A DNA stretch of 64,000 bases. Origin: Vibrio pacinii DSM 19139 (GTDB lineage Bacteria; Pseudomonadota; Gammaproteobacteria; Enterobacterales; Vibrionaceae). A program made the position numbers and the translations under genes. A model generated the notes under the pieces. That model saw only the letters and a program-made list of their open reading frames with translations, searched no databases and was not told the DNA's origin. Numbering within the stretch: the stretch's first letter is position 1; the number at the start of each line of letters is the position of its first letter. The stretch lies in assembly GCF_000711795.1 (NCBI RefSeq), contig NZ_KL543976.1, positions 62,001 to 126,000 on the forward strand, in the 5' to 3' direction. Shown in pieces: positions 1 to 8,181 of this stretch.

Positions 1-143
1 CCGACTAGACCTGCTAACAAGCCGACGATCAAGGACAAGAACAATACGGAAATCGGAGTTTTATCCTTGGAGAGAAATTGATTAATGGCGTCTTTGGGCA
101 CCTTAGCCAATAACGATTGTTTTAACTTCTCTCTCTTAGTCAT
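1..143 (-). CDS. clcA: H(+)/Cl(-) exchange transporter ClcA, N-terminal fragment
   Basis: Only the first 47 codons lie inside the window, and the gene runs off the left edge. The visible N-terminus begins MTKREKLKQSLLAKVPKDAI and enters a hydrophobic helix (SVLFLSLIVGLLAGLVG). I recognise this as the start of Vibrio ClcA (EriC). The family is an inner-membrane CLC antiporter that exchanges two chloride ions for one proton and supports acid resistance. The selectivity-filter motifs fall outside the window, so the call rests on the N-terminus alone. The start is the ATG at 141-143. An AAGGA-like stretch precedes it in the sense of the gene (TTCCTTT before the ATG is weak), so the start is fairly but not completely secure. 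Confidence 0.75.
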   Translation of the reverse strand, partial: MTKREKLKQSLLAKVPKDAINQFLSKDKTPISVLFLSLIVGLLAGLV

Positions 144-558
144 AAAGGAATAAGCTCCATGATATGTGGTTTTGCTTGGGTTTGAAGTCAAAATTATACG
201 CCTGTCTAAAGTGAACTATAGCGATAAGATTGGAATATTGATTTTCAATTATGAGAGAACTAGCAGATCAAGGTTAGTGGGAATTATAGATGTCGGTCAC
301 AAAAAATTGCATCAAAAAGTAAGATGTCACCTTGCATATTATTGGTTCTGAACCATAGTTAAAGGGTAAGACAATCTGAACCGACCCGCATGGAGGAATT
401 ATCGTCTTACCTACAATTTGGATGGATTCAAACAACAATTGAAAGCCTCGTTTATTATCAGGTCGATGCCAAATGACATCCTGATTCGCAGACTCACGAT
501 TGAGTACGAGGGATAGGGCGCACTTTAAGTGCGCCTCTTGTCGTCTATAGGTTTGTGT
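144..558. other. Intergenic region, clcA to cobW-like gene, no clear gene
   Basis: These 415 bases are AT-rich and hold the leftward clcA promoter region. A 61-codon GTG frame at 166-351 has no ribosome-binding site and resembles nothing I know. A 28-codon frame starts at 390 (MEELSSYLQFGWIQTTIESL, ending in VDAK). Its composition is protein-like, and a -1/+1 shift near 474 would extend it by about 14 residues (NDILIRRLTIEYEG). It could be the remnant of a small gene, but I cannot support it as a real one. A palindromic hairpin lies at its right end. Confidence 0.5.
517..535. terminator. Palindromic hairpin, possible terminator
   Basis: GGCGCACTTTAAGTGCGCC is a perfect 9-bp inverted repeat around one central base, about 24 bases past the stop of the leftward COG0523 gene. 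There is no clean T run on either side (CTCTTG rightward, CTATCC leftward), so termination strength is uncertain. Confidence 0.45.
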
Positions 559-1530
559 CTATTCTAAACTAGCAATCTGCTTCAATATCATTTCCAGTTG
601 ATCCCAAGGTAGCAGCTGGCTATCGATCACCTCTAAACGACTTTCAAACCCTTCAAGCGACATCTGGTTGACCGACACTACTTTATTACTGACATTGAAG
701 GCAAAGCAGCCATTGTTGGTATTGAGTACGCCTTTGACTCGCTCTGCGTTAAGATCTGACAACATCGAAAATATGTCATCAAAATCAAAGCTAACTTCTG
801 AACCAAAGATCCAGCCGCAACTGTAATACCCCTGTCCATGATTTTCTTTTCGAATATAGAGTTTGTTTGGTGGCAGTTGAAACTGAGGCTCCATCTCGGC
901 GTGTTGATGCTGGTGTGACGATGATTGTTTAACTTGATGGCGGCCTGGGTTGTCAAGTAATTCGATTGGAAATCGTCCTTGTTTAACCAGTTGACTGTAT
1001 AGTTTGGCTGGGGTTTGGTCGGTAACCCAATCATTGAAAGCATCAATATCACTGACATGGCACTCATCAACTTTATTTCCAATCACAATATCTGCAATCG
1101 CCAATTGGTCGTTAAAATTTTGATTACCTAAGTATTTAGGATTAGACAAGTTACGCGGATCGACCAAGCAGATTGTCGCTTTTAAATCGATGTAGGGCTC
1201 AAACTGTGTCGAAGATAGGGTGGCCAGTATTTTGTCAGCATGACCGAGTCCGGTTGGCTCGACGATCAATCGGTCAGGGTTGGTGCGCAGTAATGCCGTT
1301 ATCGCAACTGACATCGGTACCCCAGCCGCACAGCACATGCAGCCTCCTGGGACCTCTTTAATCAAAGCACCGTGTTCGGTCATCATGGCACCATCAATGC
1401 CAATTTCGCCAAATTCATTGACCAACACCGCCCAATTTTGATCGGCTGGCTTTTCTTTCAATAAATTAAGAATTGCGGTGGTTTTACCTGTACCAAGAAA
1501 ACCTGTGATGATGTTTGTAGGCGTTTTCAT
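559..1530 (-). CDS. COG0523 (CobW/P47K) GTP-binding metallochaperone, probably zinc-related
   Basis: This 323-residue G3E-family GTPase has a Walker A motif GFLGTGKTT at about residues 10-18. The family metal-binding CxCC motif is at C64-M-C66-C67, and the base-recognition motif NKVD is near residue 152. A histidine-rich linker (SSSHQHQHAEM) near residue 210 precedes the C-terminal CobW_C domain. COG0523 members deliver metals, often zinc, to client enzymes during starvation. I chose the ATG at 1528-1530 because AGGG lies about 8 bases upstream. The longer in-frame start at 1572 would place a Zur-like palindrome (1550-1568) inside the coding sequence. That palindrome suggests induction under zinc limitation, which fits a ZigA/YeiR-type role. 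Metal identity is inference; the family call is solid. Confidence 0.88.
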   Translation of the reverse strand: MKTPTNIITGFLGTGKTTAILNLLKEKPADQNWAVLVNEFGEIGIDGAMMTEHGALIKEVPGGCMCCAAGVPMSVAITALLRTNPDRLIVEPTGLGHADKILATLSSTQFEPYIDLKATICLVDPRNLSNPKYLGNQNFNDQLAIADIVIGNKVDECHVSDIDAFNDWVTDQTPAKLYSQLVKQGRFPIELLDNPGRHQVKQSSSHQHQHAEMEPQFQLPPNKLYIRKENHGQGYYSCGWIFGSEVSFDFDDIFSMLSDLNAERVKGVLNTNNGCFAFNVSNKVVSVNQMSLEGFESRLEVIDSQLLPWDQLEMILKQIASLE

Positions 1531-1549
1531 ACACTTAACCCTGAGATAG

Positions 1550-1568
1550 TTTGTTACATTATAACAAA
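1550..1568. promoter_or_regulatory. Zur-like operator
   Basis: TTTGTTACATTATAACAAA is a perfect dyad of 7-bp arms around a 5-base centre, 20 bases upstream of the chosen start of the COG0523 gene. The leftward reading TTGTTATAATGTAACAA closely resembles the gamma-proteobacterial Zur box core GTTATANTATAAC. Position and target gene both fit zinc-dependent repression. No experimental support is visible from sequence. Confidence 0.7.
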
Positions 1569-1616
1569 ACATCCGCTTAAGGCGAAAAATGTCTCGGGGT
1601 AAATTGTCTTAGGGTA

Positions 1617-1642
1617 ATAAAAAGGGCGGCCAATGGCCACCC
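1617..1642 (-). terminator. Rho-independent terminator of ylqF
   Basis: Read leftward, an 8-bp stem (GGGTGGCC and GGCCGCCC with one G-T pair, loop ATT) is followed by TTTTTATT. It begins about 10 bases after the ylqF stop and separates ylqF from the Zur-controlled gene downstream. Confidence 0.85.
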
Positions 1643-1652
1643 TGTGAATAAA

Positions 1653-2588
1653 CTAGCGTTTATTCCTAAGATAACGCTTGCGGCGCTCTTCTTTTTTCTT
1701 GATTTTTTGTTCAGCCTTGAGCGTGGCCTCAATTTCGACTTCAATCAGCTCTTGGGTGATCATCTCTGGTACTTCAAGCGTGATTTGGCCTAGGGTGCCA
1801 TTTCTCAGTTCATGCAGTAAGATCTCTGAACATTTATGCAGGTCAACTCGGCCACCAGCGCGTAATGCGCCGCGGCGGCGACCTATTTCTTCCATCAATT
1901 CAATGTCACTTTCAGGCAAGGTTTCTATTTCATAGCGTTGTTTTAGGCGCTCTGGGTAAGCCTTAGCGAGATATTCGACGGTGTAAAAGGCGACTTCATC
2001 ATACTCCATTGCGGTATCTTTTACCGCACCAGTTGCGGCTAAACGAAAGCCACTATGCGGATTTTCTACTTTAGGCCACAAAATTCCCGGGGTGTCTGAT
2101 AATACAATGCCATTTTGCAGGTTAATGCGCTGCTGACGACGTGTTACTGCAGGTTGGTTACCCGTAACCGCGATGGTTCTGCCCGCGAGTGTATTAATAA
2201 TTGTTGATTTGCCGACATTAGGAATACCCATGATCATGGTGCGAATGTTCTTACCAATCTCTTCACGGTGAGGGGCAAGTTTACGGCAAAGCTCAAGAAT
2301 TTTATTAACTTCTTGCACGTTTGATGTCGTGATAGCCATCGCTTTAACATTGCTTTCTTTTTCTAAGTGGTCAATCCAAAGCTGTGTCAATTCAGGGTCG
2401 GCAAGATCACGTTTGTTGAGCACTTTGACAACTGGCTTATTGCCGCGAAGTTCAGAAATCATCGGGTTTTCGCTGCTAAACGGAATACGCGCGTCAAGTA
2501 CTTCTATAATGACATCTACTTGTGGGATTGCTTCTTCAATCTCTTTCCGAGCTTTATGCATGTGACCCGGAAACCATTGGATAGACAT
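1653..2588 (-). CDS. ylqF: Ribosome biogenesis GTPase YlqF/RbgA
   Basis: This 311-residue protein is a circularly permuted GTPase. The N-terminus carries the RbgA signature WFPGHMHKA (residues 5-13). The G4 motif NKRD (about 58-61) precedes the G1 motif GIPNVGKST (about 121-129) and the G3 motif DTPG. This order defines the YlqF/YawG group. The C-terminal helical region ends in a lysine/arginine-rich tail (KKKEERRKRYLRNKR), consistent with rRNA contact. RbgA acts in late maturation of the large ribosomal subunit in Bacillus. E. coli K-12 lacks a close counterpart, as far as I recall. The ATG at 2586-2588 is preceded by AGG-rich sequence (AAGGTTGTCCT). The gene lies downstream of the diguanylate cyclase in the same direction but is probably a separate unit. 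Confidence 0.92.
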   Translation of the reverse strand: MSIQWFPGHMHKARKEIEEAIPQVDVIIEVLDARIPFSSENPMISELRGNKPVVKVLNKRDLADPELTQLWIDHLEKESNVKAMAITTSNVQEVNKILELCRKLAPHREEIGKNIRTMIMGIPNVGKSTIINTLAGRTIAVTGNQPAVTRRQQRINLQNGIVLSDTPGILWPKVENPHSGFRLAATGAVKDTAMEYDEVAFYTVEYLAKAYPERLKQRYEIETLPESDIELMEEIGRRRGALRAGGRVDLHKCSEILLHELRNGTLGQITLEVPEMITQELIEVEIEATLKAEQKIKKKEERRKRYLRNKR

Positions 2589-2624
2589 AGGACAACCTTG
2601 ATATACAAATTTGTGTCAATTGTA

Positions 2625-2638
2625 AGGGGAATTCCCCT
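2625..2638. promoter_or_regulatory. Perfect 14-bp palindrome upstream of ylqF
   Basis: AGGGGAATTCCCCT is fully palindromic and sits between the stop of the diguanylate cyclase (2650) and the ylqF start (2588). With no loop and no T run it looks more like an operator than a terminator. No regulator is assigned. Confidence 0.35.
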
Positions 2639-2649
2639 AGAGTAAAGCG

Positions 2650-4197
2650 TTAAACGGCCTTGATGCTAGGTTTAGAATAAATTTCCGCACGGTTACGGCC
2701 ATTATGTTTGGCCTGATAGAGTGCCTCATCCGCCTGCTGAAAAAGACGAGATAATTCAGAGTACGATTCAATATGAGCGCTTGATGCACCTGCACTGACG
2801 GTGACCTTGTTGTCACATGAGGAGTAGAGGTGCTCAATATTGAGCTGACGTACGTTCTCGACCAGTAATGATAAGTAAGGCTGCAATTGAACGGGTTTGT
2901 CTGCCGCCAAAATGGCGCAGAACTCTTCTCCGCCATAGCGGCCGACTATATGCTCATATTCGGTCACGGTTTGTTGAAGGGCCTGAGCTACTTCTTTGAG
3001 CGCACCATCACCTTGCATATGACCATAGTTGTCGTTGAATGGTTTGAAGTGGTCGATATCAATTAAAATAATCGCGACATAACCATATTCTAGGTCATCG
3101 ACAAAATGCTTAGCTTGATGATATAGAAAACGCCGATTGGCAATTCCGGTGACCACATCGATATTTGACTGCTGCTTGAGTATGGCGCGTTTCTCTTCAA
3201 GTTCGACGATAATAGCATTGATTTTATGAGCAAAACTGCGCATTTCTTTGGAAACAAAAGAATCTGCATTTGGCAGTTTATCGCCATTGCGACCAAAGCG
3301 TTTTAAGTATCCTTCTGCTTCACGTAAAGGGGCAATAAAAAAGTTAACGACATACAAGTTGACGATGAACATCACGAAGGCAAAAAACGCCAATGCCGCC
3401 ATTTCCTGCCAAGAGATAAAAGCAGGTAGCCTCTCGTTGTGGTCAATCTTGAACTGGATAACACGATTATCAAGAGTATCTTGTTTGTAGAGGTAATGCT
3501 GGTTATCCACCTTGCGAGTATTTGGCTTCTCGATATCGTCGGATGGAGCCACACTTATGTCAACACCAGTTGCAAGTTCGATCTGCGCGACAAACTCAGG
3601 TCTAATTTTACGAATGAAGACGAGATAACCAAACCCACAGTCGATAGCATCGCTAGTACATATACGTGCTGAGGCGATCATATAAGCGCTATTTTGATAG
3701 GAAGCGTAATCGACGTAAGAAGAAATGGTTGAGATAGTTGAACGACTCGCCTTTGCTAGCAGTCGAGAGACCGTCTGTGCGTTTTCTAAAGCGATAAACG
3801 ATTGGTTAACGACCTCAGTGCCGTTGAAGTAGCCCGTCCAAACCGGATTATTCTTGTTGTCGAAGATAATAATGCCATCAATGATTTTTGATATAAAGGC
3901 GTGTTTACCGATACTCTTTTCGACAAAATCTTGTGTGGGAGAGATGACATAATTGGCCATGGTACTCCATGCGGCGTAGTCTTCGACTGAGGCTCTCAGC
4001 TCCAATTCTTCCATCGCAAGGACCGTTTCAACTCGCTCAACTTCAAACAGTTGTCTATCGAGAGAGGCTTGGAGGGCGCGTTCATGACTCCACACGGCTT
4101 TAAATCCTAAGTAGCACAGTAAAAACAGCGCCACCGTTAGCGTTGAGCCAATGAAAGCGAGTTGTCTTAAACTGAATTGTTTAAACTTAAGTACCAA
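2650..4197 (-). CDS. Membrane diguanylate cyclase with periplasmic CHASE4-like sensor and GGEEF domain
   Basis: This 515-residue protein has a signal-anchor helix at about residues 12-34, a large periplasmic region of CHASE4 type (about 40-255) and a second membrane helix (about 270-292). A short linker leads to a C-terminal GGDEF domain with an intact active-site loop RYGGEEF (about 416-422). It should make cyclic di-GMP from two GTP in the cytoplasm in response to an extracytoplasmic cue. The RxxD inhibitory site normally found five residues before GGEEF is replaced by EYEH, so product inhibition at that site is unlikely. The only upstream start in frame is TTG at 4195-4197, preceded by AAAGG about 10 bases away. 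No ATG or GTG alternative exists before the first membrane helix. Confidence 0.88.
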   Translation of the reverse strand: MVLKFKQFSLRQLAFIGSTLTVALFLLCYLGFKAVWSHERALQASLDRQLFEVERVETVLAMEELELRASVEDYAAWSTMANYVISPTQDFVEKSIGKHAFISKIIDGIIIFDNKNNPVWTGYFNGTEVVNQSFIALENAQTVSRLLAKASRSTISTISSYVDYASYQNSAYMIASARICTSDAIDCGFGYLVFIRKIRPEFVAQIELATGVDISVAPSDDIEKPNTRKVDNQHYLYKQDTLDNRVIQFKIDHNERLPAFISWQEMAALAFFAFVMFIVNLYVVNFFIAPLREAEGYLKRFGRNGDKLPNADSFVSKEMRSFAHKINAIIVELEEKRAILKQQSNIDVVTGIANRRFLYHQAKHFVDDLEYGYVAIILIDIDHFKPFNDNYGHMQGDGALKEVAQALQQTVTEYEHIVGRYGGEEFCAILAADKPVQLQPYLSLLVENVRQLNIEHLYSSCDNKVTVSAGASSAHIESYSELSRLFQQADEALYQAKHNGRNRAEIYSKPSIKAV

Positions 4198-4388
4198 GAC
4201 TTTTTTACCTTTTTAGCGTGCTTTATGAGGTCTTCTACCGACATTATCAGTGTAGGGTCGAATCCGTGCTCTTACCATATTCATCTCATTAATCCTTATA
4301 TTATAAACGATTGATTTGCGTATGTTGTTAATGAATTTATCCATAGATATTCGAAGTAATCGCCTATTAGAGAGTAAAGGCACACAAA

Positions 4389-4594
4389 ATGGGTTCAACA
4401 CGTAAGATCGACATTTCCCAAGTTAACTCATTACTAGGTGAGACACTCATTTTAAAGGATGACAATGCTTAAGTTGGACAACTGACGCTAGAATGAAAGA
4501 GCGTAATAAACCAAAAGGGTTTGGTATGCCTGAAGTTCAGTGTGTTACCTCACATTTGGACGACCGTGCCAAATCAATCAAGTTTGCTTGTTGA
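4389..4594 (+). pseudogene. Possible relic of a small gene, frameshifted
   Basis: An ATG frame from 4389 encodes 27 residues (MGSTRKIDISQVNSLLGETL, then ILKDDNA) and stops at 4470. Near that stop, a one-base shift opens a second frame reading LSWTTDARMKERNKPKGFGM and then PEVQCVTSHLDDRAKSIKFAC, stopping at 4592. The two halves join into a continuous, plausible soluble protein of about 68 residues, which is why I suspect one gene broken by a single indel around 4466-4472. No good ribosome-binding site precedes the first ATG, and I recognise no family. A sequencing error or chance are real alternatives. Confidence 0.3.
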
Positions 4595-4647
4595 ACGTTT
4601 AGAAGAGTAATAAACAAAAGAGAAGACAACAAATAAACAACATAAAT

Positions 4648-4678
4648 AAAAAGCCCCGCTCATTGAGCGGGGCTTTTT
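4648..4678 (-). terminator. Rho-independent terminator of tkt (bidirectional shape)
   Basis: Stem AGCCCCGCT/AGCGGGGCT with loop CATTG is flanked by A5 on the left and T5 on the right, so it can act in both directions. It starts about 18 bases beyond the tkt stop. Confidence 0.92.
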
Positions 4679-4696
4679 AATTAAGCGTTGCAGTAA

Positions 4697-6688
4697 TTAA
4701 GCTAGAAGCTCTTTCGCTGTGTTTACAACGTTTTCAGTGGTAAAGCCGAACATCTTGAATAGCTCGCCTGCTGGTGCAGATTCGCCAAACGTTGTCATAC
4801 CGATGATTTTGCCACCGAAACCAACGTACTTATACCAAAAATCTGCGATGCCTGCTTCGATAGCGATACGAGCGGTAACGTCAGATGGCAGTACAGACTC
4901 ACGGTATTGCGCGTCTTGCTTGTCGAATGCATCGGTTGATGGCATTGAAACAACGCGGACCTTTTTGCCTTCAGCGGTTAGCTGCGCGGCTGCTTCAACA
5001 GCAAGTTCAACTTCAGAGCCTGTTGCGATAAGAATAAGCTCAGGCTTGCCTGCGCAATCTTTAAGGATGTAACCACCCTTAGCAATGTTGGCGACTTGCT
5101 CAGCGTCACGATCTTGCTGGGCAAGATTTTGACGAGAGAAGATCAGTGCTGAAGGACCATCTTTACGCTCGATAGCCAGTTTCCAAGCCACTGCCGATTC
5201 AACTTGGTCACATGGGCGCCATGTGCTCATGTTTGGCGTTAGACGTAGAGATGCGATCTGCTCAACTGGTTGGTGAGTCGGACCATCTTCGCCAAGACCG
5301 ATAGAGTCGTGCGTGTAAACCTGGATGTTCTGAATTTTCATCAGTGCCGCCATACGCATGGCGTTACGCGCGTATTCCATGAACATCAGGAAGGTTGCGC
5401 CGTAAGGTACGAAACCACCGTGAAGCGCAATACCGTTCATGATCGCCGTCATACCGAATTCACGCACACCGTAGTGGATGTAGTTACCAGAGAAGTCATT
5501 TGCTGCAAGAGACTTAGAGCCCGACCACATAGTCAGGTTAGACGGTGCTAGGTCAGCAGAGCCGCCCATGAATTCAGGTAGCATAGCGCCGAATGCTTCT
5601 AGGGCATTTTGCGATGCTTTACGTGATGCAATGTTGGCAGGATTAGCTTGAAGATCAGCAATAATTGCCGATGCTTTCTCTTCCCATTGTGCAGGTAGGT
5701 CACCATTTACGCGGCGTTTGAATTCAGCGGCAAGTTCAGGATGTGCTGCTTCATAAGCTGCAAGTTTCTCGTTCCACGCTGCTTCCTTAGCTGCGCCCGC
5801 TTCTTTCGCATCCCATTCTGAGTAAACTTCTTGCGGAATTTCAAAAGGACCGTGCTCCCAACCTAATTCTTTACGAGTAGCTGCAATTTCTTCAGCGCCT
5901 AGTGGTGCACCGTGACAATCGTGCGACCCTGATTTGTTTGGAGAACCAAAACCAATCACTGTTTTAGTACAGATTAGAGTAGGGCGCGGATCCGCTTTAG
6001 CAGCGATAATCGCCGCGTTGATTGCGTCAGCATCGTGACCATCAACAGCAGGAATAACATGCCAGCCGTACGCTTCAAAACGCTTAGGTGTATCGTCAGA
6101 GAACCAACCTTCAACGTGACCATCGATAGAGATGCCATTGTCATCCCAAAATGCGATTAGCTTGCCCAGACCTAGTGTGCCCGCTAGTGAACACGCTTCG
6201 TGCGAAATACCTTCCATCAGACAGCCATCACCCATGAACGCATAAGTGTAGTGGTCTACGATATCGAAGTTTTCTGTGTTGAATTGTGCTGCTAGTGCTT
6301 TTTCAGCCATTGCCATACCAACAGCGTTGGTGATGCCTTGACCTAGCGGACCAGTCGTTGTTTCGATGCCAGGTGCATAACCATACTCTGGGTGACCAGG
6401 AGTCTTAGAGTGCAGCTGACGGAAGTTTTTAAGGTCTTCAATTGAAAGCTCATAACCTGCTAGGTGAAGCAGAGAGTAAATCAGCATTGAGCCGTGACCG
6501 TTTGAAAGTACGAAACGGTCGCGGTCAGCCCATTCTGGATTAGATGGGTTGTGGTTTAGGTGAGAGCGCCAAAGCACTTCAGCGATATCAGCCATGCCCA
6601 TAGGTGCGCCAGGGTGCCCAGAATTTGCTTGTTGAACGCCGTCCATGCTTAGAGCACGGATAGCGTTAGCTAGATGTTTGCGATTCAT
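4697..6688 (-). CDS. tkt: Transketolase
   Basis: This 663-residue enzyme is the usual length for bacterial transketolase. It moves two-carbon ketol units between pentose-phosphate and glycolytic sugars, using thiamine diphosphate and a divalent metal. Visible hallmarks are the N-terminal [20 protein letters not shown], the substrate histidine region [16 protein letters not shown], the ThDP motif GDGCLMEG through WDDNGISID, the pyrimidine-domain stretch [18 protein letters not shown] and a C-terminal domain. I chose the ATG at 6686-6688: GGA lies about 7 bases upstream, and the four codons before it begin with TTG. The gene follows tal in the same direction with 94 bases between them, so the two form a non-oxidative pentose-phosphate unit. 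It is probably the second transketolase copy found in vibrios. Confidence 0.97.
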   Translation of the reverse strand: MNRKHLANAIRALSMDGVQQANSGHPGAPMGMADIAEVLWRSHLNHNPSNPEWADRDRFVLSNGHGSMLIYSLLHLAGYELSIEDLKNFRQLHSKTPGHPEYGYAPGIETTTGPLGQGITNAVGMAMAEKALAAQFNTENFDIVDHYTYAFMGDGCLMEGISHEACSLAGTLGLGKLIAFWDDNGISIDGHVEGWFSDDTPKRFEAYGWHVIPAVDGHDADAINAAIIAAKADPRPTLICTKTVIGFGSPNKSGSHDCHGAPLGAEEIAATRKELGWEHGPFEIPQEVYSEWDAKEAGAAKEAAWNEKLAAYEAAHPELAAEFKRRVNGDLPAQWEEKASAIIADLQANPANIASRKASQNALEAFGAMLPEFMGGSADLAPSNLTMWSGSKSLAANDFSGNYIHYGVREFGMTAIMNGIALHGGFVPYGATFLMFMEYARNAMRMAALMKIQNIQVYTHDSIGLGEDGPTHQPVEQIASLRLTPNMSTWRPCDQVESAVAWKLAIERKDGPSALIFSRQNLAQQDRDAEQVANIAKGGYILKDCAGKPELILIATGSEVELAVEAAAQLTAEGKKVRVVSMPSTDAFDKQDAQYRESVLPSDVTARIAIEAGIADFWYKYVGFGGKIIGMTTFGESAPAGELFKMFGFTTENVVNTAKELLA

Positions 6689-6741
6689 AATTGCTTCCAA
6701 AATAGATTCGAAATGAAAAATTCGTTAGTAGTAGATGTAAG

Positions 6742-6764
6742 AGAGGAACGAAATTCGTTCCTCT
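6742..6764. other. Stem-loop between tal and tkt
   Basis: AGAGGAACGAA and TTCGTTCCTCT form a perfect 11-bp inverted repeat around one base, in the 94-base tal-tkt spacer. Leftward, in the sense of the operon, no T run follows. An mRNA-processing or stabilising hairpin is therefore more likely than a terminator. Confidence 0.55.
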
Positions 6765-6782
6765 TTAATTATTGGGTAGTGA

Positions 6783-7733
6783 TTACAGCTTAGCTGCGAT
6801 CATCTCTTCTAGTTTGCCTTGGTCAACAGCGAAGTTACGGATGCCTTCAGCTAGCTTTTCTACAGCCATAGGATCTTGGTTGTGATCCCACAAGAATTCG
6901 GCGTGAGTCATTGCTGCAGGGCGCTCTTTAGTACCGTTAGAGTCAATTAGCTTCTCTACCACTTCGCCTTCTGTTGCTTCTAGTTCTGCAAGAAGTTGAG
7001 GCGCGATAGTTAGACGGTCACAGCCAGCAAGTTCTAGGATCTCGCCGATGTTACGGAAGCTTGCGCCCATAACAACGGTCTTGTAACCGTGCTCTTTGTA
7101 GTAGTTGTAGATGTTTGCAACAGAGATAACACCAGGATCTTCTTGAGCTTCGAAATCACGGCCTTCTTTCGCTTTGTACCAGTCCATGATACGACCGACA
7201 AAAGGAGAGATAAGGAATACGCCAGCTTCAGCACATGCACGCGCCTGAGCGAATGAGAATAGCAGTGTCAGGTTACAGTTGATGCCTTCTTTTTCTAGGA
7301 TTTCAGCCGCGCGGATACCTTCCCAAGTTGACGCAAGTTTGATCAGAATACGGTCATTGGTGATACCAGCGTCGTTGTACATTTTTACTAATTGACGAGC
7401 TTTTGCAACGCTACCTTCGGTGTCGTAAGAAAGACGTGCATCAACTTCAGTTGAGATGCGGCCTGGAATGGTTTTTAGGATTTCTTTACCGATGTTAACC
7501 GCTAGCATGTCACAAGTGTCTTGAACTTGTTGTGCTTTGTCACTGCTTTGAGATTTTGCGTATGCGATAGAGGCGTCGATAAGCGGTGCGTACTCTGCAA
7601 TTTGAGCCGCTTTTAGAATCAGAGATGGGTTAGTGGTTGCGTCTTCTGGTTGGTACTTCTTGATAGCTTCAATTTCACCAGTATCCGCGACTACGGTCGT
7701 TAGTTTACGAAGTTGCTCTAATTTGTTGCTCAT
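6783..7733 (-). CDS. tal: Transaldolase
   Basis: This 316-residue class I transaldolase of the TalB type transfers a dihydroxyacetone unit between sugar phosphates in the non-oxidative pentose phosphate pathway. The N-terminus [19 protein letters not shown] aligns with E. coli TalB. The Schiff-base lysine lies in the segment [17 protein letters not shown], and the family stretch [19 protein letters not shown] follows, then ISPFVGRI. I chose the ATG at 7731-7733, which has AGGA 10 bases upstream. The ATG three codons earlier would sit directly against that site. It leads the tal-tkt unit and is divergent from a SorC-family regulator whose intergenic region carries repeated operator-like motifs, so local regulation is likely. 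Confidence 0.96.
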   Translation of the reverse strand: MSNKLEQLRKLTTVVADTGEIEAIKKYQPEDATTNPSLILKAAQIAEYAPLIDASIAYAKSQSSDKAQQVQDTCDMLAVNIGKEILKTIPGRISTEVDARLSYDTEGSVAKARQLVKMYNDAGITNDRILIKLASTWEGIRAAEILEKEGINCNLTLLFSFAQARACAEAGVFLISPFVGRIMDWYKAKEGRDFEAQEDPGVISVANIYNYYKEHGYKTVVMGASFRNIGEILELAGCDRLTIAPQLLAELEATEGEVVEKLIDSNGTKERPAAMTHAEFLWDHNQDPMAVEKLAEGIRNFAVDQGKLEEMIAAKL

Positions 7734-8181
7734 TTCGATCATCCTATTTAATGGGCTGCACGTGAAAACTGTAGACGTGCATAGTGCATTTGCAAGCGAG
7801 GTAGTTAATCGTCTTGTACAAGTATTCAGCTCAGACGGTCAACTGACCGGAATTCTTCAGCGTGTGAGCATTTGTTGTGAACATTTGCTCTTACGTTGAG
7901 TAAATGATGGCTCCATAATTATCTTACTGACGCAAAAAGTCAATCGTAGAAATAAGGTTATAGTGATGTTCATCAACTATTTTTTTGTTCGTCGACGCTA
8001 ACATACTGAACTAAACGTTTGCCAAGTGATAGCAAGGCTTAGCCCTCGATGGTTAATTGCAAAAAATTGGCTGAGAAAATGTATCGAAGATGAGCAAATG
8101 TTGGCAATCAAACAGGTGATGACATATGCTACGGTGATGAGCATATGTAACGTGCGTAAATTTAGCTGAGACGATAACAGT
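7734..8181. promoter_or_regulatory. tal/sorC divergent control region with repeated motif
   Basis: These 448 bases contain no gene. They carry at least seven copies of the sequence GAGCAWATGT or close variants, in both orientations. On the plus strand they lie at 7866-7875 (GAGCATTTGT), 7898-7907 (GAGTAAATGA), 8073-8082 (GAGAAAATGT), 8092-8101 (GAGCAAATGT) and 8139-8148 (GAGCATATGT). On the minus strand they lie at 7881-7890 and 8122-8131. They fall in two clusters, one near each promoter. This is the pattern expected of operators for the adjacent SorC-family regulator, though the binding protein is inferred. Confidence 0.65.

Larger units (their letters stand above)
4198..4696. other. Intergenic region, diguanylate cyclase to tkt
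   Basis: About 500 bases separate the start of the cyclase gene from the stop of tkt. The left part should hold the cyclase promoter. A 62-codon leftward frame at 4213-4401 has no good start signal or recognisable composition and is not annotated. The middle holds a possible frameshifted gene relic (4389-4594), and the right end holds the tkt terminator. Confidence 0.6.

Noticed and set aside
166..351. 61-codon rightward frame starting with GTG between clcA and the COG0523 gene
   Set aside because: No ribosome-binding site, no recognisable composition, and it covers the clcA promoter region.
4213..4401. 62-codon leftward frame upstream of the diguanylate cyclase gene
   Set aside because: Composition rich in Arg/Ile/Asn with no start signal; likely chance in AT-rich DNA.
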